Counted from the first letter of the stretch, positions 55,028 to 63,653 are shown. The stretch is 64,000 bases of DNA from Cellulomonas flavigena DSM 20109 (GCF_000092865.1 NC_014151.1:1240001-1304000), one strand, 5' to 3'. Translations and numbers: made by a program. Notes: generated from the sequence alone by a model not told the origin.

Positions 55028-57318
55028 CGCCCGCACCGGGCGCCCAGGGCGCCGACCGCGGCCCCGGCGCGGCCGTCACGCTCTGGGCCGTCGCGCTGCT
55101 CGCGCTGGCGTGCGTCCCCGTCGCGGCCGCGTTCACGTCGCCGGTCGTGCTGCTCCCGCTCGTCGGGGTCGTCGGCCTCGCGTTCGCCGTCGTGGCGCTC
55201 GCGCGGCGGCTCGCGGTCCCGCCGTGGGCCACCGGCGCCGCCGGTGTGACGCTCGTGCTCGCGTCCGCGACGTCCCTCGCGCGCCTCGGCGCCGACGCCG
55301 CACCCGTGGCCGACGCCGACCTCGACGGTGCCGGCTGGCGGAGCACCGGGGCAGCCCAGCTCCTCGGGCCGCTCGCCGACGCGGTCGCACGGCTCCTCAC
55401 AGCGCCGCGGCCCGCCGCCCCCGCGCTCGCACCGCCGGTCGTCGCGCTCGTCGCACTCGTCGCCCTCACGGTGGCGCTCGCGCTCGGTCGCCGCTCGGCG
55501 GCCCGGGTCGCACCGCTCACGGGCGCGGTCGTCGTGTACGGCGTCGCGCTGCTGCTCACCGCGGGCGCCGCCGACCGCGGCGCGGTGGGGGCGGGGCTCG
55601 TCGCGCTCGCCGCCGCCGGCTGGATGCTGCTGGACGGCGAGGCGCTGGCACGCGACGGTGCGCGGCCCCGGCTGGGGCGTGCGCCGCGCCGGGCCCGCAC
55701 CCGGTGGCGCAGCAGCGGCGTCGCGGGGCTGCTGGTCGTCGCGCTCGTCAGCGCCGGGGGTGCTGCGGCCGCCGCGGCCGTCACCGGGGACGCCTTCGAG
55801 CCGCGTGACCACGTCGCACCGCCGCGTGTGCCGGCCGCCGTCGTGCACCCGCTCGCGGAGCTCTCGCGCTGGCAGTCCGACGCCGACGCCACCGTGCTGC
55901 GCGTGCGCGGCACGCACCCCGGCTACCTCACGTGGGTCACGCTGCCCGACCACGACGGCGCCGGCTGGCATGCCGACCTCGCCCTGCGCCCGCTCGGGAC
56001 GGTCGTCGAGCCCTCGCTCCCGCCGGGCGCTGCGCGCGGTGACGTGGACGTCGAGGTGCAGCTCGTGGAGATCGCCGGGCCGTCGGGCTCCCCGGGCTCG
56101 TGGCTGCCGGCGACCGCCGAGGTCGTGGCCTCGGACGCGCCCGGCGTCCTGGCCGACGTGGACGCGGGTGTCCTGGCAGTCCCGCCGACGCCCGAGGGGC
56201 GGCTGCCGGAGGGGCTCGTCTACCGCGTGCGCGGGCACGTCGACGTGCCCGACCCCGCGCTCGCCGTGCGCGCCGGCGTGCCCGGCGGCGAGGAGGTCGA
56301 ACGGTACCTGCGGCTCGAGCGGTTCCCCGCGGACCTGCGTGCCTACGCGCAGGACGTCGTCGCGGACGCGTCCTCGCGCCTCGACCAGGCGGAGCGCCTG
56401 GCTGCGACGGTGCGCGCGGACCGCGAGCTGGCGGCCGACGCCGTGAGCGGCACGTCCTACGCGCGCCTGCGCGAGTTCCTCTTCGCGGAGCGGGAGGCCG
56501 GGGGGCAGGTCGGTACCAGCGAGCAGTTCGCCGGTGCGTTCGCCGTGCTCGCGCGCGCCGTGGGGTTGCCGTCGCGTGTGGTCATGGGCTTCGTGGTGCC
56601 CGGTGGCGCCGCGACGGACGACGAGACGCTGCGCGACGTGCACGGGTCCGACGTGCGTGCCTGGGCCGAGGTGTACCTCGCCGGGACGGGGTGGGTGAGG
56701 TTCGACCCGGCGCCGGACGCCGTGACGACGTCGGCCGTCGACCAGGTGCCGCCCGAGCAGCAGGAGCAGACCGCCACCCAGGACGACCCGCCGCCGGTGC
56801 CGGAGGACGAGCAGCCGCAGGAACCCGCGACGCCGCTGCCCGGAGGGCAGGACCGGCGGGTGGATCCCGCCGTCGTGATCGTGGCTGCCGCGGCGACGCT
56901 CCTGCTGGCCGCGCTCGGGGCGTGGCTCGCCGTGCTGGGTGCGCGCCTCCTGCGCCGTGGCCGGCTGCGCCGTGCCGGTGCCGTCGGGGCGTGGCAGCAC
57001 GCCGCCGACGCGCTGCTGCTGCGCGCGGGTGCGCCGGCGCCGGGCGAGACAGCCGACGACCTCGCGCGGCGCATGACCGAGCTGTGCGGCGTGCCCGCCC
57101 ACGGGTTGGCCACCGCCGCGCAGGCCGTCGCGTTCGGGGCCTCACCCGTGCCGGCGCCGGGCGCGTGGCGCACGGCGGTGCAGGTGCAGCGCCGGCTGCG
57201 GGCGGGTGCGCCTCTCGGCCGGCGGCTCACCTGGTGGGCGGACCCCGCGCCGCTGCGACGGCGTGCGGGCACGGGCGGGCGAGGCGCAGGGCACCGACCG
57301 GGGCCGTCACGGCGGTGA
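55024..57318 (+). CDS. TgpA-type transglutaminase-like membrane protein with lost catalytic residues
   Basis: A 764-residue protein: about six N-terminal spans (residues 15-250), an extracellular transglutaminase-like domain (about 430-570), a Pro/Gln/Glu-rich linker, one more span (about 615-640) and a cytoplasmic DUF4129-like end. In active relatives the core has Cys in a GxCxxFA motif and His in an AHAW motif. Here the first reads VGTSEQFAGAF with Ser499 in the Cys place, and the second SDVRAWAEVY with Arg545 in the His place; only Asp561 (RFDPAP) remains. The protein therefore probably binds rather than cleaves or cross-links. GTG 55024 overlaps DUF58. It converges on the kinase gene, 23 bp away. 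Confidence 0.88.
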   Translation: MTPAPGAQGADRGPGAAVTLWAVALLALACVPVAAAFTSPVVLLPLVGVVGLAFAVVALARRLAVPPWATGAAGVTLVLASATSLARLGADAAPVADADLDGAGWRSTGAAQLLGPLADAVARLLTAPRPAAPALAPPVVALVALVALTVALALGRRSAARVAPLTGAVVVYGVALLLTAGAADRGAVGAGLVALAAAGWMLLDGEALARDGARPRLGRAPRRARTRWRSSGVAGLLVVALVSAGGAAAAAAVTGDAFEPRDHVAPPRVPAAVVHPLAELSRWQSDADATVLRVRGTHPGYLTWVTLPDHDGAGWHADLALRPLGTVVEPSLPPGAARGDVDVEVQLVEIAGPSGSPGSWLPATAEVVASDAPGVLADVDAGVLAVPPTPEGRLPEGLVYRVRGHVDVPDPALAVRAGVPGGEEVERYLRLERFPADLRAYAQDVVADASSRLDQAERLAATVRADRELAADAVSGTSYARLREFLFAEREAGGQVGTSEQFAGAFAVLARAVGLPSRVVMGFVVPGGAATDDETLRDVHGSDVRAWAEVYLAGTGWVRFDPAPDAVTTSAVDQVPPEQQEQTATQDDPPPVPEDEQPQEPATPLPGGQDRRVDPAVVIVAAAATLLLAALGAWLAVLGARLLRRGRLRRAGAVGAWQHAADALLLRAGAPAPGETADDLARRMTELCGVPAHGLATAAQAVAFGASPVPAPGAWRTAVQVQRRLRAGAPLGRRLTWWADPAPLRRRAGTGGRGAGHRPGPSRR

Positions 57319-57341
57319 CGACGCGCCGGCCGGTGCGGGGG

Positions 57342-59114
57342 TCACCCCGCGCCGGCGGCGACCCGGTCCGTCACGCACTCCCGCGGCGACATCCCCTTGT
57401 GGTCCGCGTCCGCGAGGTCGATGGCCAGGACGGTCAGGCAGACCGTGGGGGCGTTCGGGTCCACACCCTCGATGGTGACCTCGTTGATGCCCGCGTCGAC
57501 GACCTTGAGGGCCACCCCCAGCTCACCCGCCTCGTTCACCTGGTCCGGATCGACGACCACGAAGGTCACGTCGCCGTTCGTCGGGTCGCTCCAGCTCAGC
57601 GTGAGGCTCGTCCCGCCGTCGACGAGCGCCAGGTCCTGCGGGGCGATCGTGTCGTCCAGGACCGGGGCCTGCAGCGGACCGTCGGCGGTCGGCAGCGGAC
57701 CCTCGTGCACGGGGACGTCGACGGCGCCGGCCGTCGGGGTCGGCAGGGCCGCGACGAGCGCGGCGCGGCGCTGCGCGTTCGCCCACACGGTGACGCCCAC
57801 GCCGACGGCGCTGCCGAGCAGGATCGCACCGCCCATGAACGCGGCCACGGGCACCCAGGCGGGGCGCCGGCGGCGCGGCGAGCCCGCAGTGGTGCGCGGA
57901 CTCGCCGCGGTCGGCACCGCCTGCTCCGGGTGGACGCCCGTGTCCTCGTCGTCGGTGGTCGGGGGCGGCGCCGCGCCGCTCGCGCTGAGCAGCGACAGCG
58001 CGGACGGCGCGAGCGACCGGTCGTCCTCCGGCTGGACGGGCGGCAGCGTGAGCGGAGGGAGCGCGGGAGGTGCCGACGACACGGGCGCGGGCGCCGGCGT
58101 CGCAGCGACCGGGTCACCCGTCGCACCGGCGGGCGCGTACGAGCGCGCGGGCGGGCCCGCCGCCCAGGTGGGCGGTGGGACCGCTCTCGTGCCCCGGACG
58201 GGGGTGGCGGTGTGCGGGTCCGCAGCCGCGCCGGGGGACCACGAACGCGTCTCCGTGGGCAGTGCGAGCAGCGCGGCATGCACCTCCTCGGCCGTGGCGA
58301 ACCGGCCCTCGCGGTCGTGCGCGAGACAGCGCTCGACGAGTGCGCGCAGGCGGTCCGGGACGTCGGCACGCGCCAGCTCACGGCGCTGCCCGGTCCGCAC
58401 GCGGCGCAGGTAGCCCAGAGCGGTGTCGTCGGCCGGGTCGGGTGCGGCGAAGGGCGCGCGGCCGTCGAGCAGCGTGGACATCGTGGAACCGAGCGACCAG
58501 ACGTCGTCGGTCGGGTCGGGATCCAGGCCGTCGAGCACCTGGGGTGACGCGTGCCGGTAGCTGAAGCGCTCGAGCGAGGCGGTGTGCCCGGCGTCGGCCA
58601 TGCGCGCGATGCCGAAGTCCGTGAGCACGTACGACGTGGGCAGCACCAGCACGTTCTGCGGTTTCACGTCGCGGTGCAGCACCCCGTGGCGGTGCGCGAA
58701 CCGCAGCGCGTCCGCGACCGCGGTACCCGCGGCCACGACCTCGGCGACCGGCAGGGGACCGTGGCTGCGCAGCCGGTCGTGCAGCGAGCCCAGGTCGTAG
58801 AAGTCCATGACGAGGCACGGGTGGCCCTGCCTCGTGGTCGCGGTGTCGAGCACGGTGACGATGTGCGGGTGCTGGCGTCCCAGGCGCACGGTGATCTCGA
58901 GCTCCCGCGCGAACCGGGCGATCGTCGCGGGGTCGGTCTCGAGCAGCACCTTGATCGCGACGTCCCGGTGCAGCGCGGCCTGGTGCGCCCGGTAGACGAC
59001 GGAGTCCCCGCCGCGCGCGACCTCGCGCACGTCGGTGAGGCCGGGCAGGCCGAGGTCCACCTCGGTCCGCGTGCTGCGCGCGGGCGCGGGTGCCCACAGC
59101 TGGTCGTCGTCCAT
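57342..59114 (-). CDS. Transmembrane Ser/Thr protein kinase, PknB-like
   Basis: A 590-residue receptor-type kinase. Kinase domain (about residues 25-280): Lys55 in VAIKVLLE, catalytic loop LHRDVKPQNV with Asp149, and LTDFGIARM. The glycine loop is weak (ARGGDSVVY). A long Pro/Ala/Thr-rich juxtamembrane region (about 290-415) with many possible phosphosites precedes one span (about 418-440). The extracellular end of about 150 residues looks FN3-like (SLTLSWSDPTNGDVTFVVV) and lacks PASTA repeats. It corresponds to the kinase of the PFNA order and is the obvious source of phosphothreonine for the two FHA domains of the locus. Confidence 0.9.
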   Translation of the reverse strand: MDDDQLWAPAPARSTRTEVDLGLPGLTDVREVARGGDSVVYRAHQAALHRDVAIKVLLETDPATIARFARELEITVRLGRQHPHIVTVLDTATTRQGHPCLVMDFYDLGSLHDRLRSHGPLPVAEVVAAGTAVADALRFAHRHGVLHRDVKPQNVLVLPTSYVLTDFGIARMADAGHTASLERFSYRHASPQVLDGLDPDPTDDVWSLGSTMSTLLDGRAPFAAPDPADDTALGYLRRVRTGQRRELARADVPDRLRALVERCLAHDREGRFATAEEVHAALLALPTETRSWSPGAAADPHTATPVRGTRAVPPPTWAAGPPARSYAPAGATGDPVAATPAPAPVSSAPPALPPLTLPPVQPEDDRSLAPSALSLLSASGAAPPPTTDDEDTGVHPEQAVPTAASPRTTAGSPRRRRPAWVPVAAFMGGAILLGSAVGVGVTVWANAQRRAALVAALPTPTAGAVDVPVHEGPLPTADGPLQAPVLDDTIAPQDLALVDGGTSLTLSWSDPTNGDVTFVVVDPDQVNEAGELGVALKVVDAGINEVTIEGVDPNAPTVCLTVLAIDLADADHKGMSPRECVTDRVAAGAG

Positions 59115-59163
59115 CGCTCCTCGGTCCGCCTCGTCCGGACGCGTCCAACGTCCGGCCCCGAGA
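59115..59163 (-). promoter_or_regulatory. Short gap with clustered CGTCC/GGACG palindromes
   Basis: CGTCCGGACG (59132-59141) and GGACGCGTCC (59137-59146) are overlapping perfect 10-bp palindromes, followed by ACGTCCGG. They lie 18 bp before the kinase start and may be an operator or stem-loop. A GAGGAGC Shine-Dalgarno is present for the kinase. Confidence 0.35.
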
Positions 59164-60096
59164 CTAGCGGCGGGTGTCCAGCGTGCCGTCGCCCGTCCCG
59201 GTGAGGCCCTGCCAGGCGTCCTGAGCGCGGATCGCGACCTCCTCGGCTGCGGTCACGACCAGGGCGCCGGGGGTCGCGACCATGCCCCACGCGCCGGCCA
59301 CGTCGAACGACGCGTCCATGCGCTGCGTGAACCGCTCCCCGAACGCCGTGCCCGCCATGCCCCGGTTGACGGCCTCACCGATGTCGGTGCCGATGTCCCA
59401 CGACGCGTTGAGCGCGGCCGCGGGCACGGTCAGGGCGGGCGACAGGCTCGCGCCGTTGAGCACCGCGGTCACACCGTTGTCGACGGTCCCGTACAGGTTT
59501 CCCGAGCGGTGGGCCGTGACGGCCTTCGCGGCGCTGTCCGCGGTGGACACCACGGTGGCGGCGGTGAACGCCCCACCGAGCGCGGGGCCGATGTGCGCTC
59601 CCGTCATGATGTTCGTCGCCTGGTTGAGCGTGCGGGTGGACGACATGACGTTGTCCCACCGCAGGTCGGCCGCGACCATGGCGGCGGAGATCGCGACCTT
59701 CTGGCCGTCGCCGACGGCGCTCGCGACCGTCGCCAGCGCGCCCCAGCCCGCGGCGACCTTCTCCTTGAGCTGCGCCCACGTGCCGCCCCCGGGCGGAGCT
59801 GCCGGGGTTGCCGCGGTCGCGCCCGTGGCGGCGCTCGCGGTCTCCTGCCGCTCGGCCTCCTCGAGCAGGTGCAGCGCCGCGCCGTTGAGCGCCTCCGCGA
59901 CGCGCAGGAGCGCCGGCGCGTGCTGCGTGCGCCACTCGTCCCGTCGTCGCGCGGCGTCCTGGCCGCGCCACGCCAGGGCGTCGAGCGCGGCGGTGATCCG
60001 CCGCACGCACGTGACGATCGCCTCGGTCGCCCCGTGCAGGGACACCGCCTGCTGCCGCAGTGCGGCGACGTCGGCGCCGTGGAACGCGTCGGACAT
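59164..60096 (-). CDS. WXG100-like N-terminal domain fused to a hydrophobic C-terminal domain; candidate type VII-like substrate
   Basis: A 310-residue protein. Residues 1-95 form a WXG100-like helical hairpin with the turn DALAWRGQDAARR (WRG at about 43-45). After an Ala/Thr/Pro linker (about 96-115) comes a helical region rich in Ala, Val and Gly (about 120-300, AISAAMVAADLRW, GPALGGAFTAATVVS, TPGALVVTAAEEVA) with no enzyme or toxin motif I can name. Long proteins with a WXG100/LXG head are typical type VII substrates. It has the shared GGAA-N2-TTCC promoter module although it lies 20 kb from the other two copies and on the other strand. Confidence 0.72.
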   Translation of the reverse strand: MSDAFHGADVAALRQQAVSLHGATEAIVTCVRRITAALDALAWRGQDAARRRDEWRTQHAPALLRVAEALNGAALHLLEEAERQETASAATGATAATPAAPPGGGTWAQLKEKVAAGWGALATVASAVGDGQKVAISAAMVAADLRWDNVMSSTRTLNQATNIMTGAHIGPALGGAFTAATVVSTADSAAKAVTAHRSGNLYGTVDNGVTAVLNGASLSPALTVPAAALNASWDIGTDIGEAVNRGMAGTAFGERFTQRMDASFDVAGAWGMVATPGALVVTAAEEVAIRAQDAWQGLTGTGDGTLDTRR

Positions 60097-60126
60097 GGGT
60101 CTCCCTCGGGTCGGTGGTCGGTCCCG

Positions 60127-60179
60127 AGCGTCGCGCGGGCCGTGCCCCGGAGTCGAGCGTGGCGGGGGTGGAAGGTTCC
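60127..60179 (-). promoter_or_regulatory. Shared promoter module, site 3 (minus strand)
   Basis: On the minus strand GGAACCTTCCACCCCCGC starts at 60179; after the dyad, 37 bases lead to GACGCT (60132-60127), which keeps A2 and T6 of a -10 hexamer. The ATG of the 310-residue gene is 30 bases further. Spacing is identical to sites 1 and 2. Confidence 0.7.
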
Positions 60180-60258
60180 GTCGTCCGGGCGTGCGCCGGC
60201 GTGCACCGGCCGGGGCGGCGTGCGACGGTCGAGTCGTCCCCGAGCCGAGGAGCCTGTG

Positions 60259-61992
60259 ATGACGTTCACGCCGGACGACGCCCCCTGGTGGACCGGTGCC
60301 GTGGTGTACCAGGTCTACCCACGGTCCTTCCAGGACTCCGACGGCGACGGCGTCGGCGACCTGCGCGGCGTCCTGCAGCGCGTGGACCACCTCGTCGAGC
60401 TCGGCGTCGACGTCGTGTGGTTCTCGCCGATCTACCGCAGCCCGCAGGACGACAACGGGTACGACATCAGCGACTACCAGGACGTCGACCCGCTGTTCGG
60501 CACGCTGGAGGACCTCGACGAGGTGGTCGCGGCGCTGCACGCGCGCAGCATCAAGGTCGTCATGGACCTCGTCGTCAACCACACCAGCGACGAGCACCCG
60601 TGGTTCGTCGAGTCGCGCTCGTCCGTCGACTCCCCGAAGCGCGACTGGTACTGGTGGCGGGCGGCCCGTCCCGGGCTGGAGCCGGGGACCCCGGGCGCCG
60701 AGCCGACCAACTGGGCGTCGTTCTTCTCCGGTCCGACGTGGGAGTACGACGAGGCGAGCGGGGAGTACTACCTGCACCTGTTCAGCCGCAGGCAGCCGGA
60801 CCTCAACTGGGAGAACCCCGACGTCCGCCAGGCGGTCTACGCGATGATGCGGTGGTGGCTCGACCGTGGCGTCGACGGCTTCCGCATGGACGTCATCAAC
60901 CTGATCTCCAAGGTCGTGGGGCCCGACGGTGCGCTCTCCGACGGCCCGGTGACCGCCGGCACACTGGGCGACGGCTCGGCGCAGTACATCCACGGCCCGC
61001 GCCTGCACGAGTACCTGCAGGAGATGCACCGCGAGGTCTTCGACGGCCGGCGCGACGGGCTGCTGCTCGTGGGCGAGACGCCCGGTGCGACCGTCGAGGA
61101 CGGCGTGCTGTTCACCGACCCGGCCCGCCGCGAGCTCGACATGGTGTTCACGTTCGAGCACGTCGGCCTCGACCACGGCCCGGGCGGCAAGTACGACCCG
61201 AAGCCCCTGGACCTGCGGGACCTCAAGGCCGTCATGGCGCGCTGGCAGGCGGGGCTCGCGGACGTGGGGTGGAACGCCCTCTACTGGGACAACCACGACC
61301 AGCCGCGGATCGTGTCGCGGTTCGGCGACGACGGCGAGCACCGGACCGCGTCCGCCACGATGCTCGCGACGGTCCTGCACCTGCACCGCGGCACGCCGTA
61401 CGTCTACCAGGGCGAGGAGCTCGGGATGACGAACGCCCACTTCACGTCGTTCGACGACTACCGCGACATCGAGGCGCTGCGGTACGCCGCGCAGGCGCGC
61501 GCGCTGGGGCACGTGAGCGACGAGCAGGTCCTCGCGGGGCTCGCGGCGATGTCCCGCGACAACGCGCGCACTCCCGTGCAGTGGGACGCCTCGCCGCACG
61601 CGGGGTTCACGACGGGTGAGCCGTGGCTGCCGGTGAACCCGAACCACCGGTCGGTCAACGCCGCGGCCGAGCGCGCCGACCGGGCGTCGGTGTTCCACCA
61701 CTACCGCCGCCTCATCGCGATGCGGCACGCGGACCCGGTCGTGCGGCTCGGCGACTTCCGGATGCTGCTGCCGGACCACCCGCACGTCTACGCGTTCACC
61801 CGCTCGCTCGACGGGGACGTGCTGCTGGTGCTCGGGAACTTCGGCGTCGAGCCCCAGGAGGTGGAGGTCGACGACGCCTGGGACGGCGCGGTCGTGGTGC
61901 TCGGCAACCTCGCCGAGCACGCGGTGCCGGCCGCCGGTCGCGTCCGGCTCGCGGGATGGGAGGCCGTGGTCCTGCGCCGCGCGGCAGGCTGA
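60259..61992 (+). CDS. Alpha-glucosidase, glycoside hydrolase family 13 (oligo-1,6-glucosidase/sucrase group)
   Basis: A 577-residue cytoplasmic GH13 enzyme. Conserved regions: GVDVVWFSPIYRSPQDDNGY, VMDLVVNHTSDEHPWF (about residues 97-112), GFRMDVIN with nucleophile Asp211, LVGETPG with acid/base Glu273, and WDNHDQPR with Asp347. QPDLNWENPDVR and the C-terminal beta domain are usual for alpha-glucosidases that cleave maltose, isomaltose or sucrose. The start may be ATG 60259 or GTG 60256; GAGGAGC precedes both. It is divergent from the WXG-like gene, and its own promoter is not evident in the 162-bp gap. Confidence 0.92.
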   Translation: MTFTPDDAPWWTGAVVYQVYPRSFQDSDGDGVGDLRGVLQRVDHLVELGVDVVWFSPIYRSPQDDNGYDISDYQDVDPLFGTLEDLDEVVAALHARSIKVVMDLVVNHTSDEHPWFVESRSSVDSPKRDWYWWRAARPGLEPGTPGAEPTNWASFFSGPTWEYDEASGEYYLHLFSRRQPDLNWENPDVRQAVYAMMRWWLDRGVDGFRMDVINLISKVVGPDGALSDGPVTAGTLGDGSAQYIHGPRLHEYLQEMHREVFDGRRDGLLLVGETPGATVEDGVLFTDPARRELDMVFTFEHVGLDHGPGGKYDPKPLDLRDLKAVMARWQAGLADVGWNALYWDNHDQPRIVSRFGDDGEHRTASATMLATVLHLHRGTPYVYQGEELGMTNAHFTSFDDYRDIEALRYAAQARALGHVSDEQVLAGLAAMSRDNARTPVQWDASPHAGFTTGEPWLPVNPNHRSVNAAAERADRASVFHHYRRLIAMRHADPVVRLGDFRMLLPDHPHVYAFTRSLDGDVLLVLGNFGVEPQEVEVDDAWDGAVVVLGNLAEHAVPAAGRVRLAGWEAVVLRRAAG

Positions 61993-61996
61993 GCAC

Positions 61997-62587
61997 ATGG
62001 GGAAGGTCCACGAGCACATCGACGACCGGATGCGCGCCTGGCTGTCGGCGCAGCACGTGTTCTTCGTCGCGACCGCGCCGAGCGGCCCGGACGGGCGCGT
62101 GAACGTCTCGCCCAAGGGTGTCGGCGGGACGTTCGCGGTGCTCGACGAGCGGACCGTGGCGTACGTCGACCTCACGGCGTCGGGGTCCGAGACGATCGCC
62201 CACCTGCGCGAGAACGGACGGATCACGCTGATGTTCTGCGCGTTCGACGGACCGCCGGACATCGTCCGCCTGCACGGGCGGGGCCGGTTCGTCACGCTGT
62301 ACGACGACGACTTCGACGAGCTGCTCGCGCGGTTCGACGGCGGGCTCGACGAGTCGCAGGGTGCGCGGGCCGTCGTCGTGGTCGATGTCGAGCGGGTCTC
62401 CGACTCGTGCGGGTACGGCGTGCCCCTCATGGACTACCGCGGCGAGCGGGACCTGCTGCCGCAGTTCATGGCGCGCAAGGGCGTCGACGGGCGCGCGGCG
62501 TACCGGCGGCAGAAGAACCGGACGAGCATCGACGGGCTGCCGGGGTTCGACATGGACCCGGTGCCGGGCGGCGGCGCCGCGGGCTGA
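61997..62587 (+). CDS. Pyridoxamine 5'-phosphate oxidase-family protein
   Basis: A 196-residue split-barrel flavin/F420-binding type protein. HVFFVATAPSGPDGRVNVSPKG (about residues 20-41, read in two parts) and ITLMFCAFDGPPDIVRLHGRG (about 76-96) are typical of the PPOX family close to FMN- or F420-dependent enzymes. The exact substrate is unknown. It starts four bases after the alpha-glucosidase stop, so it is probably co-transcribed although functionally unrelated. Confidence 0.82.
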   Translation: MGKVHEHIDDRMRAWLSAQHVFFVATAPSGPDGRVNVSPKGVGGTFAVLDERTVAYVDLTASGSETIAHLRENGRITLMFCAFDGPPDIVRLHGRGRFVTLYDDDFDELLARFDGGLDESQGARAVVVVDVERVSDSCGYGVPLMDYRGERDLLPQFMARKGVDGRAAYRRQKNRTSIDGLPGFDMDPVPGGGAAG

Positions 62588-62681
62588 CGGCCCCACGTCC
62601 GCGGTCCGCGACGGTGCGGCGAACGGGTGAACCGCCGGCGCACGCCTGTCGGGCGTCGGGCGGGGTGCCGTAGCCCTGGGG

Positions 62682-63653
62682 ATGACCGAACCTGCCCGCC
62701 CCGCAGCGGGCGACCCGGCCGTCGAGGTCCGCGGGCTGCGCAAGACGTACCGCACGACGTCGTTGCGGCAGGTCGTCGCGGTCGACCGGCTCGACCTCAC
62801 GGTGCCGTCGGGCGGGGTGCACGGGTTCCTCGGCCCCAACGGCTCGGGCAAGACCACGACGATCCGCATGCTCCTGGGGCTCGTGCGGCCGGACAGCGGG
62901 TCCGTGCGGCTGCTGGGGGCTCGCGTGCCCGACGGGCTGCCGGCCGTCGTCGGCCGCGTGGGGGCCGTCGTCGAGGGGCCGAGGTTCAGCCCCGACTTCT
63001 CGGGACGCCGCAATCTGCGGCTGCTCGCCGCCGCCATCGACGTCCCCGGCACGAGGGTCGAGGCGGCACTGGAACGGGTCGGCCTGCGCGAGCGCGGGCA
63101 GGACCAGTTCCGTCGGTACTCGCTCGGCATGAAGCAGCGGCTCGCGATCGCGGCCACGCTGCTGAAGGACCCCGCGCTGCTGATCCTCGACGAGCCGACG
63201 AACGGGCTGGACCCGCAGGGCATCCGCGACGTGCGCGCCACGATGCGGGCGCTGGCGGACGAGGGGCGCACCGTCCTGGTCTCCAGCCACCTGCTCGCCG
63301 AGGTCGAGCACGTCGCCGACACCGTCTCGGTCGTCGCGCGGGGGCGTCTCGTGGCCGAGGGGCGCGTCGGCGACCTGCTCGGTGGGGACGCCGCGCAGAC
63401 GGTGCGGGTGGGGGTGGCCGATCCCGTCCGGGGGGCCCAGCTGCTCGTCGCGCACGGCTGGAGCGTCCGCGACGACGGGGCCGTGCTGCTCGTCTCGGGC
63501 GCACCGGGCGCGGCGGCGGTCACGGAGGTCCTCGCGCGCGGCGACGTCTTCCCGCACGAGGTCGGGGTCGTGCGCCGTGACCTGGAGTCCGTGTTCCTCG
63601 AGCTCACCGGCTCCGGTGCGCGCGCCGGTCGTGCGCCGGAGGTCGCGGCATGA
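62682..63653 (+). CDS. ABC transporter ATP-binding protein (drug/ABC-2 type)
   Basis: A 323-residue ATPase of the ABC-2 exporter (CcmA/DrrA-like) group. Walker A is GPNGSGKTT (residues 51-59), the ABC signature appears as RYSLGMKQRLAIA, Walker B is LLILDEPTNGLDPQG, and the switch His is in VLVSSHLLAEVEH. The C-terminal about 100 residues form a regulatory domain. ATG 62682 follows a TAGCCC-like stretch; the 94-bp gap before it holds no clear terminator. It is coupled to the permease gene by ATGA. Confidence 0.92.
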   Translation: MTEPARPAAGDPAVEVRGLRKTYRTTSLRQVVAVDRLDLTVPSGGVHGFLGPNGSGKTTTIRMLLGLVRPDSGSVRLLGARVPDGLPAVVGRVGAVVEGPRFSPDFSGRRNLRLLAAAIDVPGTRVEAALERVGLRERGQDQFRRYSLGMKQRLAIAATLLKDPALLILDEPTNGLDPQGIRDVRATMRALADEGRTVLVSSHLLAEVEHVADTVSVVARGRLVAEGRVGDLLGGDAAQTVRVGVADPVRGAQLLVAHGWSVRDDGAVLLVSGAPGAAAVTEVLARGDVFPHEVGVVRRDLESVFLELTGSGARAGRAPEVAA

